From assembly GCA_949358305.1 (NCBI GenBank), contig OX442318.1, forward strand, positions 2,962,501 to 3,026,500: 64,000 nt of DNA, given 5' to 3'. Origin of the DNA: Strigamia acuminata (lineage: Eukaryota; Arthropoda; Chilopoda; Geophilomorpha; Linotaeniidae). Every line of letters starts with the position of its first letter. Position 1 is the stretch's first letter. Below are positions 1 through 10,181 of this stretch, in pieces. The translations under genes were made by a program, and so were the position numbers. A model generated the notes under the pieces. That model worked only from the letters and a program-made list of their open reading frames with translations, was not told the origin of the DNA and made no database searches.

Positions 1-168
1 CGTTTGGTTTGACGGCATTCGATTGAATGCTTCACAATCTTTATTTTTAACAATAGAACGGAAGTGGGCCAAAAGGGGTTTCCCGAGTGGGCCACGGGTA
101 AAGGGTCAAGTGGTCAAGTGCGCAGGCGATGGTGGCGCCGAGGTGCGGTGGGGGCCGGCAGAGTCACA
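1..168 (-). repeat. 3' LTR, truncated by the window edge
   Basis: Matches 4937-5104 base for base with two substitutions and no indels. It ends on the plus strand in TCACA, the inverted partner of the TGTGA that opens the other LTR. The pol stop codon at 164-166 uses the TGA in the first bases of this LTR. Confidence 0.93.
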
Positions 169-2482
169 CGCCCCCTCCCACAGAAGTGCAATCGTCCCTT
201 GATTGCTGGCGAGGGGCGTCGGGCTTCAGCTGCGACGCGTGTGCTTTCCAGGTCCGATGACCGTCGTCAATGGTGAACGTGTTATCGCCAAGGCGTTCAG
301 ATATTACGTGGGGTCCCGAATATAGTGCGTCAAACTTGGACGTCCTGGCACCTTTCGTGTACCAAACTGACTGTCCGACCACAAACTCTGAGGGGAGACG
401 ATTTTCGTCGTGCCTCCGCTTCTGTGCGACCTGCGCCGATCGTAAATTTGCGGTCGCGTCGAGTCGTTTCGAAAAGAGTTCGCGTAGGGAATCGTCCATG
501 TCGTCGTCGAACACGTCAAAAACATCCGCCTTGTTTCCAGGTGAGTACGCGTGCAGTAATTCGAATGGAGAATAGCGAGTGGAACTCTGCTTGTTTGTGT
601 TGAGTCCCCATACGACTTTCTCCAATGCTGGGAGCCATTTACGCACGTCGTTACTCGATTTCCGGATTCCCTGGACGATAGATTGGATCGTCCGTTCCGC
701 AAGGCCATTTGCCTGATGGAAATACGGGGGTGTGGTTTCCAACACAATGCCATTGTCCGAGCAGAACCCCGCCATTTCCGCAGACTGGAAACTGGAAAAG
801 GAGTCTGAAATGATTTTCTTCACTGGGCCGAATCTTCCGAATACGTTCTTACGCAGAGCGTCTATTGTTGCGGTTGCACTAGTGCTGCGAACTGGAACTG
901 CGACGATGAACCGCGAATGTAAGTCGATAGCTACGAGGATATGTGTAAACTTCGCGTGAGGAGCGTATGGGCCCGCGTGGTCAATTGCAATAACCTCGAA
1001 TGGGCGAGAAGGGACTTCACGAGGTTTCAATAGTCCGGGGGCCTTCCGAGTGCATCGGTTGTGCGCTAAACATTGCGAGCAAGACCGAACCACCTCGGCG
1101 ACCTGTCGGGACATGTGTGGCCACCAATGGTTCCTGTTCAGCCGTGAGTAGGTTTTGGCGGCGTCGCAGTGCGCACCCTCACTATGGGCCGCAACGATGA
1201 GTTCCGAGGTTAGCGTCGCGGGAACGACGATTTTCCAAACCTCCTTCGCGCCAAGAATCTCCCGTCTGCGTAAAATCCCATCAGTCAGCGCAAACTGCAA
1301 GGCGTCACCGGCAAACGACACACACTCCGGGTCAGCCCTCTGGGCCGCCGACAGTCGGTGATCGCGGCCCTTAATTATCGCTAACGCGATTTTCCGTTCG
1401 ATAGTTGGAGAGGTGGAGGCTGGAGAGTTGGAGGCTGCGGAGATTCGAGAGAGAGCGTCGGGAACGATGTTATCCGTGCCTTTGCGGTGCTTGATAGTGA
1501 ATGTAAATTCTTGCAGATCGAGAATCCACCGAGCATATTTACGGTTTATTTCACGCTTTGCCGTCAGATGCGCAACCGCCCAATTGTCCGTGACGATCGT
1601 GAAAGGAATAGGGGCGAGGTAGAACCGAAATTTCTCGGTCACGGCCCAATGGACGGCGAGACATTCGAGTTCGTTGGAATGTGCCGTTGCGTACGAGGTA
1701 GGGATGGAACGACTGGCGAATGCGATGGTTACCAGTTTCCCGTCCTGTCGTTGCTGAAGGCATGCGCCGAGGCCATCGTACGATGCGTCCACACTGACGA
1801 TAGTTTCACTGTCGTGACGAAAATGGGCGAGTTTAATACAATTCTGCAATTCCGTCTTCATGTCGTTGATCGCTTTCCAATGGGCATCCGTTAATTGAAA
1901 AACAGCATTCTTCCGTGTCAAGAGAGTCAGTATCTTGACCTTGGCTGCGAAATTCTGGACGAAACGCCGGTAATAGCTGGCAAACCCCAGAAATGCGCGA
2001 ATGTGTTTCACCGTCTTGAATACCGTGAAACGATTGATCGATTCGAGCCTGGCTGGGTCAGTGCGTCTGCCAGATGCCGAAATAAGGTAACCGAGGAAAC
2101 GAATTTCGTCCGTAAGCAGCTGACATTTGCTGAGATGAATTTTGAGGCCATTCGCAATGATTTGCTGCAAAAATTTCCCGAAATTGGCGATCAACACGTC
2201 CGTCACCGCGTGTGACTGGCCCACATCGTCGATGTATGGCTCCGTAGATTCAATTATTTCGCACAGCTTGTCCATCACGTCTTGCATTATAAACGGTGAG
2301 TTTGCCAAACCCATTGGCATCCGCAATAGCTCCTGCAGACCCTCCGGTGTCCAAAACGCGATGATCGACTGGCAATCTTTGGCAATTCGAATGTTGTAGA
2401 AGGCTTGGGCCACATCGGACACGTTAAATAGAGTGGGCGAGTTTTGCGTGAGTTTCTCAATCACTTCGTCGATTGTTGGCAT
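164..2482 (-). CDS. Pol: reverse transcriptase, RNase H, integrase
   Basis: A 772-residue frame continuing the Gag-protease frame two codons after an amber stop. The N-terminus is the RT palm, with YIDD near residue 85 as the catalytic pair of the Ty3/gypsy box. RNase H follows, with the expected acidic residues (SVDAS, NELE, VTDN, and PDALS near residue 350). Integrase has an HHCC-type zinc finger (HSEGAH then SCSQC) and a D,D,E core (AIDHAGPY, ISDSF, GLAERTI). Near the C-terminus a SGPHVI segment resembles the GPY/F module. Nothing in this frame is missing apart from the first RT segment, which lies in the upstream frame. The ATG given is simply the first after the stop; the native protein should be a fusion with the upstream frame. 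Confidence 0.9.
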   Translation of the reverse strand: MPTIDEVIEKLTQNSPTLFNVSDVAQAFYNIRIAKDCQSIIAFWTPEGLQELLRMPMGLANSPFIMQDVMDKLCEIIESTEPYIDDVGQSHAVTDVLIANFGKFLQQIIANGLKIHLSKCQLLTDEIRFLGYLISASGRRTDPARLESINRFTVFKTVKHIRAFLGFASYYRRFVQNFAAKVKILTLLTRKNAVFQLTDAHWKAINDMKTELQNCIKLAHFRHDSETIVSVDASYDGLGACLQQRQDGKLVTIAFASRSIPTSYATAHSNELECLAVHWAVTEKFRFYLAPIPFTIVTDNWAVAHLTAKREINRKYARWILDLQEFTFTIKHRKGTDNIVPDALSRISAASNSPASTSPTIERKIALAIIKGRDHRLSAAQRADPECVSFAGDALQFALTDGILRRREILGAKEVWKIVVPATLTSELIVAAHSEGAHCDAAKTYSRLNRNHWWPHMSRQVAEVVRSCSQCLAHNRCTRKAPGLLKPREVPSRPFEVIAIDHAGPYAPHAKFTHILVAIDLHSRFIVAVPVRSTSATATIDALRKNVFGRFGPVKKIISDSFSSFQSAEMAGFCSDNGIVLETTPPYFHQANGLAERTIQSIVQGIRKSSNDVRKWLPALEKVVWGLNTNKQSSTRYSPFELLHAYSPGNKADVFDVFDDDMDDSLRELFSKRLDATANLRSAQVAQKRRHDENRLPSEFVVGQSVWYTKGARTSKFDALYSGPHVISERLGDNTFTIDDGHRTWKAHASQLKPDAPRQQSRDDCTSVGGGV
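169..182 (-). other. Polypurine tract
   Basis: On the element strand a G-rich purine run (GGGAGGGGGCG) immediately precedes the TGTGA start of the 3' LTR, the expected place for plus-strand DNA priming. Position and composition are the only evidence. Confidence 0.7.
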
Positions 2483-2488
2483 CCGATA

Positions 2489-4588
2489 CTATCTTAAGTT
2501 TAGTTTTTTGTTTAACGGGCGGAGGTCCAACACTGCACGACGAGGTGTGGTTACATTAGCTGGATTGTTCACAACGAATAGGCGAAAGTTATTTTGTGAT
2601 TTTGATGGGCGACAAATTCCTAATTGTTGCCATTTCAAAACTAGATCGCGGACGAATGCCTCGTCCGAGGCGTTAAAACGAACCGGTTTTTCACGTATGG
2701 GCAGCGAATCCGACAAAGGAATGTCGCACTCAACATCGGGGCACAATCCGAGCGGTGCGCTGTGCGTAAATGCGGCATAATTGTCGATGCATAATTCGCG
2801 TAGCGTGGCGCGTTGCTCCGGCGTGACACTTGCGTGTGTGGCTGCGATGACCGTGTCGAGATCGGAAATAAACTTGCTGTCTTCGGCCCCCGGACGGTCC
2901 AGGACATTAGTAGCGCGGACCTCGAACAGCATGTCCTTGCGCGATGACTCGTTATTGCTGAGTTCTGACCAGCGCCGCTCGTGTTTCGCGGTCGCCGTCG
3001 GCGTAAAATAATCGTTCTGTTTTGATGCACTTCCGCAACTACGAATGGAATTAATGACACGTGAGTAATGTTCGGTTTTCTTTATTGTTAACCTGCCGCC
3101 CTGTTCGCTACACCATGACATCTGGGACTCGTCGCGAAACGGAGTTCCCAGTAACAATTCATAAGGGGGATCGTCCACCACAGCAACATCATTTACACGA
3201 AATTGTTCGTTTCCCAAAAATACATTTAAATCCGTGTATCCGATCGGTGTTGCAGCGCCTTGAAACCCCTCAAGCGTTGCGTTATCGATATTTGGGCGAA
3301 TCTGCGACCGGTCACTCAAACAGTCCGTGCGGACAATTGATACATTAGCGCCGGGATCAAATAATGTCTCCACTGGGCGTTGGGCCTCGTCCATGAAGAC
3401 GTCGACGATCGAAAGTCCCGTCGTGGGATATTTAGATTGGAATACGCAGAACGTCTTGCGCGGGGTTGATGGATTCGCTTGCTGCGTCGATGCGTGGGCA
3501 AACGGTCTTGCCTTGTCCGCGGGGCGTTTGTCGAGAAGCGGGCAATCGTAAGTCGTGTGGCCAATTTTCTGACAGCGAAAACACTTGGTTTTAGTCAGAT
3601 CGGCACCGGGGCGGAAATTTTCATCCTTCCTGCGTGGTGTAAACGTGCGCGGCTGTGCTGTCGTTCCTCCGGTGTTACGTGGTGTGAATTTGGCCGGGAA
3701 TGATGAAGCGACGGGCGTTGTCGGTTTGGCGTCGGGTGTGGACACGTCCAGATCGCGCAATTCATCCATGACCTCTTCAAGTGACATTTTGGAGAACTGT
3801 TGGGCTGCATACCTCGCCGTTTTATCCGTCATTCCTGCGATCATCATCTTCACCATTTCGGGAGTGGTGATAGGAAACGAGCGCTTAGTTGTGTGTATCA
3901 GCGCGAATTTCGCGCCCGCATATTCTGCCAGGGACTCGCCGGGTGCTTGTACGCGTGCGGCCATTCGTGCATTCCAATCCGTCCAACTTTCATTATTGCC
4001 CATGTAGCGGCGAATTGATGCCGTCCACAGGGGCCACGTGGAAACTTCTTCGCTGTGCACACGAAGCCAGTCGAGGGCATGGCCTCTGAGTAGTCCATTG
4101 GCGTGTACGAGTTTGGTCTGTTCCGACCAGTTGCCAAGATTGGACGCGGTGTCGACACGGCGAATGAATTCATTTACGTCGTCCGTTCGTTTTCCGAAGA
4201 ACGGCGTCATGTATTTTGCCGTGTCCACCTCGTGTCGGATGCGCGGCGATGCGGACGGACTCAAAACGTGGGCGGACAGCAACGATAAAATTGTGGCCAT
4301 GTCGGTGAGCGATGGAACGGCGACGGCGGGTGGTGGCTGGGCAGCGGCTGCGGCAGCGGCTGCGGTGGCGGCCGCGGCTGCGGCGGCCGCATCGTCGGAT
4401 ATATTACGTTGCAGCAACGCGGCGACCAACACGTCCTTGCTTGCACCTTTGGGAGCCGGAATCCCTCTGCGGACACATTCGGCACGTAATTCCTTCGCGA
4501 CAAAACGGTTCAGGAGCGGTTCGTTGGTCGAGCGGAGCAGCGTCGCTGCGTCGGCGTTGTTCAGGAAATCGGCGTTAGTGGCGGCCAT
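2489..4588 (-). CDS. Gag-protease and start of reverse transcriptase, ended by TAG
   Basis: A 699-residue frame. Residues about 25-60 look like a SAP-type DNA-binding helix-extended loop-helix (KELRAECVRRGIP then SKDVLVAALL). An alanine-rich stretch follows at about 66-83, then a retrotransposon capsid-like region at about 125-275. A CX2CX4HX4C zinc knuckle (CFRCQKIGHTTYDC) lies near 337, and an aspartic protease with active site DPGA near 413 plus an LLLG flap-side motif near 478. The last 60 residues are already RT (LDLRPLNKK). The frame stops at TAG (2489-2491), and the next codons continue RT in the same frame. The start ATG (4586-4588) follows the untranslated leader. SAP domains are uncommon in Gag proteins; that call is by pattern only. 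Confidence 0.88.
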   Translation of the reverse strand: MAATNADFLNNADAATLLRSTNEPLLNRFVAKELRAECVRRGIPAPKGASKDVLVAALLQRNISDDAAAAAAAATAAAAAAAAQPPPAVAVPSLTDMATILSLLSAHVLSPSASPRIRHEVDTAKYMTPFFGKRTDDVNEFIRRVDTASNLGNWSEQTKLVHANGLLRGHALDWLRVHSEEVSTWPLWTASIRRYMGNNESWTDWNARMAARVQAPGESLAEYAGAKFALIHTTKRSFPITTPEMVKMMIAGMTDKTARYAAQQFSKMSLEEVMDELRDLDVSTPDAKPTTPVASSFPAKFTPRNTGGTTAQPRTFTPRRKDENFRPGADLTKTKCFRCQKIGHTTYDCPLLDKRPADKARPFAHASTQQANPSTPRKTFCVFQSKYPTTGLSIVDVFMDEAQRPVETLFDPGANVSIVRTDCLSDRSQIRPNIDNATLEGFQGAATPIGYTDLNVFLGNEQFRVNDVAVVDDPPYELLLGTPFRDESQMSWCSEQGGRLTIKKTEHYSRVINSIRSCGSASKQNDYFTPTATAKHERRWSELSNNESSRKDMLFEVRATNVLDRPGAEDSKFISDLDTVIAATHASVTPEQRATLRELCIDNYAAFTHSAPLGLCPDVECDIPLSDSLPIREKPVRFNASDEAFVRDLVLKWQQLGICRPSKSQNNFRLFVVNNPANVTTPRRAVLDLRPLNKKLNLR

Positions 4589-4912
4589 TTATTCAAGTGG
4601 TAGTCGTGTTTTCGTTTTTATTTTTATTCTTCTTACGAGCGTGGGTTCCCTCAGCCGGGGGAGCGATGGTGCGTGGGCGATTGAGCGAGAGCGAGCGGTC
4701 GTCTATGGTGAGGTCCGTAGAGTCGGTTGCGCGTTGGTTGGCCTTGTTCGGGCGGTGGCGGGCGATGATTGAACAGTGATCGGGCGGTGATCGTTTAAAT
4801 ATGTGCGAAATCTCTTCAAACGTGATGCGTACGTTATGCGGAGACGTTGTACGTACGTTGCGGGGAGCGAGAGCGGGCGATTTCCCTCAGGTACGTTGAG
4901 TTGACTGCGCCA
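4589..4912 (-). promoter_or_regulatory. Retrotransposon 5' leader with tRNA primer-binding site
   Basis: Untranslated leader between the 5' LTR and the Gag start. Directly inside the LTR the element strand reads TGGCGCAGTCAAC (complement of 4900-4912). It begins with TGG, as a primer-binding site must to pair with a tRNA CCA end. I cannot assign the tRNA. Confidence 0.7.
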
Positions 4913-5104
4913 TGTGAGACAATGAATGGGGCGATGCGTTTGGTTTGACGGCATTCGATTGAATGCTTCACAATCTTTATTTTTAACAATAGAACAGAAG
5001 TGGGCCAAAAGGGGTTTCCCGAGTGGGCCACGGGTAAAGGGTCAAGTGGTCAAGTGCGCAGGCGATGGTGGCGCCGGGGTGCGGTGGGGGCCGGCAGAGT
5101 CACA
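4913..5104 (-). repeat. 5' LTR, complete, 192 bp
   Basis: Bounded by TGTGA at the left and TCACA at the right (plus strand), a 5-bp inverted repeat. It is flanked inside by the primer-binding site and outside by satellite DNA. 192 bp is short for a gypsy LTR. The boundary is supported by the matching copy at 1-168. Confidence 0.9.
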
Positions 5105-8100
5105 ACAGGAAACTTTCCAAACTTTTTTGGCACTTCCTTGACTCACCCCTAAGACACTCACCAAGTTTCAGCACCTCGCACCTTCTGATACTTGAGTAAC
5201 ACACTCCCAAACACTGCAACGTTTTTCGAAATTGCAATCCGACTTCAAACACCCATAAAAAGAGAACCATACACAGGACACTTCCCAAACTTTTTTTGGC
5301 ACTTCCTTCACTCACCCCTAAGACACTCACCAAGTTTCAGCACCTCGCACCTTCTGATACTTGAGTAACACACTCCCAAACACTACAACGTTTTTCGAAA
5401 TCGCAATCCGACTTCAAACACCCATAAAAGGAGAACCATACACAGGAAACTTTCCAAACTTTTTTGGCACTTCCTTGACTCACCCCTAAGACACTCACCA
5501 AGTTTCAGCACCTCGCACTTTCTGATACTTGAGTAACACACTCCCAAACACTGCAACCTTTTTCGAAAATTTCAACTTTTTCCGAAATCGCAACCCGACT
5601 TTAAACACCCATAAAAAGAGAACCATACACAGGAAACTTCCCAAACTTTTTTTGGCACTTCCATGACTCACCCCTAAGACACTCACCAAGTTTCAGCACC
5701 TCGCACTTTCTGATACTTGAGTAACACACTCCCAAACACTGCAACCTTTTTCGAAAATTTCAACTTTTTCCGAAATCACAACCCGACTTCAAACACCCAT
5801 AAAAAGAGAACCATACACAGGAAACTTCCCAAACCTTTTTTGGCACTTCCTTGACTCACCCCTAAGACACTCACCAAGTTTCAGCACCTCGCACCTTCTG
5901 ATACTTGAGTAACATACTCCCAAACACTGCAACGTTTTTCGAAATCGCAATCCGACTTCAAACACCCATAAAAAGAGAACCATACACAGGAAATTTCCCA
6001 AACTTTTTTTAGCACTTCCTTGACTCACCCCTAAGACACTCACCAAGTTTCAGCACCTCGCACTTTCTGATACTTGAGTAACACACTCCCAAACACTGCA
6101 ACCTTTTTCGAAAATTTCAACTTTTTCCGAAATCGCAACCTGACTTCAAACACCCATAAAAAGAGAACCATACACAGGAAACTTCCCAAACTTTTTTTGG
6201 CACTTCCTTGACTCACCCCTAAGACACTCACCAAGTTTCAGCACCTCGCACCTTCTGATACTTGAGTAACACACTCCCAAACACTGCAACGTTTTTCGAA
6301 ATCGCAATCATGACTTCAAACACCCATAAAAAGAGAACCATACACAGGACACTTCCCAAACTTTTTTTGGCACTTCCATGACTCACCCCTAAGACACTCA
6401 CCAAGTTTCAGCACCTCGCACTTTCTGATACTTGAGTAACACACTCCCAAACACTGCAACCTTTTTCGAAAATTTCAACTTTTTCCGAAATCACAACCCG
6501 ACTTCAAACCCCCATAAAAAGAGAACCATACACAGGAAACTTCCCAAACTTTTTTTGGCACTTCCTTGACTCACCCCTAAGACACTCACCAAGTTTCAGC
6601 ACCTCGCACCTTCTGATACTTGAGTAACACACTCCCAAACACTGCAACCTTTTTCGAAATCGCAACCCGACTTCAAACACCCATAAAAAGAGAACCATAC
6701 ACAGGAAATTTCCCAAACTTTTTTTAGCACTTCCTTGACTTACCTCTAAGACACTCACCAAGTTTCAGCACCTCGCACCTTCTGATACTTGAGTAACACA
6801 CTCCCAAACACTGCAACCTTTTTCGAAATCGCAACCCGACTTCAAACACCCATAAAAAGAGAACCATACACAGGAAACTTCCCAAACTTTTTTTGGCACT
6901 TCCTTGACTCACCCCTAAGACACTCACCAAGTTTCAGCACCTCGCACCTTCTGATACTTGAGTAACACACTCCCAAACACTGCAACCTTTTTCGAAATCG
7001 CAACCCGACTTCAAACACCCATAAAAAGAGAACCATAAACAGGAAACTTCCCAAACTTTTTTTGGCACTTCCTTGACTCACCCCTAAGACACTCACCAAG
7101 TTTCAGCACCTCGCACCTTCTGATACTTGAGTAACACACTCCCAAACACTGCAACCTTTTTCGAAATCGCAACCCGACTTCAAACACCCATAAAAAGAAA
7201 ACCATACACAGGAAACTTCCCAAACTTTTTTTGGCACTTCCTTGACTCACCCCTAAGACACTCACCAAGTTTCAGCACCTCGCACCTTCTGATACTTGAG
7301 TAACACACTCCCAAACACTGCAACCTTTTTCGAAATCGCAACCCGACTTCAAACACCCATAAAAAGAAAACCATACACAGGAAACTTCCCAAACTTTTTT
7401 TGGCACTTCCTTGACTCACCCCTAAGACACTCACCAAGTTTCAGCACCTCGCACCTTCTGATACTTGAGTAACACACTCCCAAACACTGCAACGTTTTTC
7501 GAAATCGCAATCCGACTTCAAACACCCATAAAAAGAGAACCATACACAGGACACTTCCCAAACTTTTTTTGGCACTTCCTTGACTCACCCCTAAGACACT
7601 CACCAAGTTTCAGCACCTCGCACCTTCTGATACTTGAGTAATACACTCCCAAACACTGCAACGTTTTTCGAAATCGCAATCCGACTTCAAACACCCATAA
7701 AAAGAGAACCATACACAGGAAACTTCCCAAACTTTTTTTGGCACTTCCTTGACTTACCCCTAAGACACTCACCAAGTTTCAGCACCTCGCACCTTCTGAT
7801 ACTTGAGTAACACACTCCCAAACACTGCAACCTTTTTCGAAAATTTCAACTTTTTCCGAAATCGCAACCCGACTTCAAACACCCATAAAAAGAGAACCAT
7901 ACACAGGAAACTTCCCAAATCTTTTTTGGCACTTCCTTGACTCACCCCTAAGACACTCACCAAGTTTCAGCACCTCGCACCTTCTGATACTTGAGTAACA
8001 CACTCCCAAACACTGCAACCTTTTTCGAAAATTTCAACTTTTTCCGAAATCGCAACCCGACTTCAAACACCCATAAAAAGAGAACCATACACAGGAAACT

Positions 8101-9392
8101 TCCCAAACTTTTTTTGGCACTTCCTTGACTCACCCCTAAGACACTCACCAAGTTTCAGCACCTCGCACCTTCTGATACTTGAGTAACACACTCCCAAACA
8201 CTGCAACGTTTTTCGAAATCGCAATCCGACTTCAAACACCCATAAAAAGAGAACCATACACAGGAAACTTCCCAAACTTTTTTGGCACTTCCTTGACTCA
8301 CCCCTAAGACACTCACCAAGTTTCAGCACCTCGCACTTTCTGATACTTGAGTAACACACTCCCAAACACTGCAACCTTTTTCGAAAATTTCAACTTTTTC
8401 CGAAATCGCACCCTCACTTCAAACACCCATAAAGAGAAAACCATACACAGGAAACTTCCCAAACTTTTTTTGGCACTTCCTTGACTCACCCCTAAGACAC
8501 TCACCAAGTTTCAGCACCTCGCACCTTCTGATACTTGAGTAACACACTCCCAAACACTGCAACGTTTTTCGAAATCGCAACCCGACTTCAAACACCCATA
8601 AAAAGAGAACCATACACAGGAAACTTCCCAAACTTTTTCTGGCACTTCCTTGACTTACCCCTAAGACACTCACCAAGTTTCAGCACCTCGCACCTTCTGA
8701 TACTTGAGTAACACACTCCCAAACACTGCAACTTTTTTCGAAATCGCAATCCGACTTCAAACACCCATAAAAAGAGAACCATACACAGGAAACTTCCCAA
8801 ACTTTTTCTGGCACTTCCTTGACTTACCCCTAAGACACTCACCAAGTTTCAGCACCTCGCACCTTCTGATACTTGAGTAACATACTCCCAAACACTGCAA
8901 CTTTTTTCGAAATCGCAATCCGACTTCAAACACCCATAAAAAGAGAACCATACACAGGAAACTTCCCAAACTTTTTCTGGCACTTCCTTGACTTACCCCT
9001 AAGACACTCACCAAGTTTCAGCACCTCGCACCTTCTGATACTTGAGTAACACACTCCCAAACACTGCAACTTTTTTCGAAATCGCAATCCGACTTCAAAC
9101 ACCCATAAAAAGAGAACCATACACAGGAAACTTCCCAAACTTTTTCTGGCACTTCCTTGACTTACCCCTAAGACACTCACCAAGTTTCAGCACCTCGCAC
9201 CTTCTGATACTTGAGTAACACACTCCCAAACACTGCAACGTTTTTCGAAATCGCAATCCGACTTCAAACACCCATAAAAAGAGAACCATACACAGGAAAC
9301 TTCCCAAACTTTTTTTGGCACTTCCTTGACTCATCCCTAAGACACTCACCAAGTTTCAGCCCCTCGCACCTTCTGATACTTGAGTAACACAC
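5105..9392. repeat. Satellite array, 25 monomers of 169 or 188 bp
   Basis: Head-to-tail copies are anchored on AAGACACTCACCAAG, present 25 times. Spacing is mostly 169 bp; seven monomers are about 188 bp. The longer form carries a 19-bp internal duplication, so that CAACCTTTTTCGAAA is followed by CAACTTTTTCCGAAA. Copies between about 6590 and 7770 are regularly 169 bp, and those from about 8590 to 9190 share private variants (CTTTTTCTGGC, GACTTACCCC), suggesting recent local amplification. Minus-strand open frames of 64-103 codons recur in every copy because the unit lacks stops in one frame. The unit length is not a multiple of three, so they are not genes. Length and homogeneity fit pericentromeric or centromeric satellite. 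Confidence 0.97.
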
Positions 9393-9485
9393 AATCGGTT
9401 TTTAATGGTAATTAATAAGTTTTCCTGTTTTAATCGGTTTTTAATGGTAATTAATAAGTTTTCCTTTTTTAATCGCTTTTTAACC
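9393..9485. repeat. 39-bp tandem repeat at the satellite edge
   Basis: Two nearly identical 39-bp copies beginning AATCGGTTTTTAATGG (9393 and 9432) and a third partial start at 9471. They begin where the last satellite monomer is cut off. Nothing recognisable lies in 9486-9694. Confidence 0.85.
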
Positions 9486-9694
9486 GTTTTCGACGTTGCC
9501 TTCGAATTCCTTCGATTGATATGTATTCTTTTTATTTCGAGAAGGAAGAGTAAACTTTATTCCTTTTTCCCGTACTGAAATGATTCGATTTTTGCAATTC
9601 GCAAAGTTTACCTTTATCCTTTATTCTGCAATGCACGTGCGATCGACGTGCCTCAATGCAGCGCACGTCATCATTTTCGCTGCAAAACTGGCAT

Positions 9695-9830
9695 AAATTC
9701 ATGTGGAAATGGCCCGAATTCATGTAGAAATGGCACGAATGGCATGAGTCCATATGGAAATGGCACGAATGGCCCGAATTCATGTGGAAATGGCACAAAT
9801 TCATGTGGAAATTGCATGAATTCAATATTC
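9695..9830. repeat. Minisatellite with AATTCATGTGGAAATGGC units
   Basis: Degenerate repeats of about 15-20 bp (ATTCATGTGGAAATGGCAC and variants). Both strands stay open through it, giving low-complexity SCGNGTN or PHEFVPF translations that I treat as artefacts of the repeat. 9831-10048 holds nothing I recognise. Confidence 0.8.
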
Positions 9831-10048
9831 AAAACATGCGGATTTTTCGACAGCATCAAGTGAATTTAAAAAAGAAACTTTCGGTATTACAAAATATGGA
9901 GAATTTTGCGTTAAAACAATCGTACGTGTGTTGCAGCAAAGCACGTCGACCATACGCTTTCAAAACTGTTGGATTTGAGTATATGTTTAAACCGCCAGGT
10001 GAATCGTATCACTGGCGTATACTTGTAACGTTTGCGTGACGTTGCTAT

Positions 10049-10108
10049 GCTTGACCAATCAGGTGCAAGCATTGTTGTGCTTGACCAATCAGGTGCAAGC
10101 ATTGTTGT
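10049..10108 (+). promoter_or_regulatory. Two 30-bp repeats each with an inverted-CCAAT motif
   Basis: Two tandem copies of a 30-bp unit containing GCTTGACCAATCAGG, about 75-130 bp upstream of the transposase ATG. Each holds a CCAAT box and a short GCTTG/CAAGC inverted repeat. The placement suggests a promoter or terminal element of the transposon; this is inference. Confidence 0.45.
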
Positions 10109-10181
10109 ATTTAAATGTATATGTTTTGAAATACAGTATCATTAAGCTGTAAACCTATTCCAGTACAGTTGCATTACCATA

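Larger units (their letters stand above)
1..5104 (-). mobile_element. Ty3/gypsy-type LTR retrotransposon, nearly complete
   Basis: The element reads right to left: 5' LTR (4913-5104), primer-binding site, Gag-protease-reverse transcriptase-RNase H-integrase in one frame, polypurine tract, then the 3' LTR, which runs off the window start with about 24 bp missing. Domain order (RT and RNase H before integrase) places it in the Ty3/gypsy group. No envelope-like frame follows integrase. The shared 168 bp of the two LTRs differ at two positions (60 and 141), so insertion looks recent. It is much more GC-rich than the host sequence to its right, as expected of an independent element. The right edge abuts the satellite directly; a target-site duplication cannot be checked because the left flank is outside the window. 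One in-frame stop interrupts the coding region. Confidence 0.93.

Noticed and set aside
5105-9352. Repeated minus-strand open frames of 64-103 codons in the satellite (VSVLGVSQGS type)
   Set aside because: They follow from a stop-free frame in the repeat unit. The unit length is not divisible by three, so no continuous repeat protein exists.
5105-9392. CRISPR-like array
   Set aside because: Repeats are contiguous 169/188-bp satellite monomers without unique spacers, in a eukaryotic context.
9648-9863. Gene-like frames SCGNGTNGPNSCGNG and PHEFVPFPHEF
   Set aside because: Both strands are open because of the minisatellite; low complexity only.
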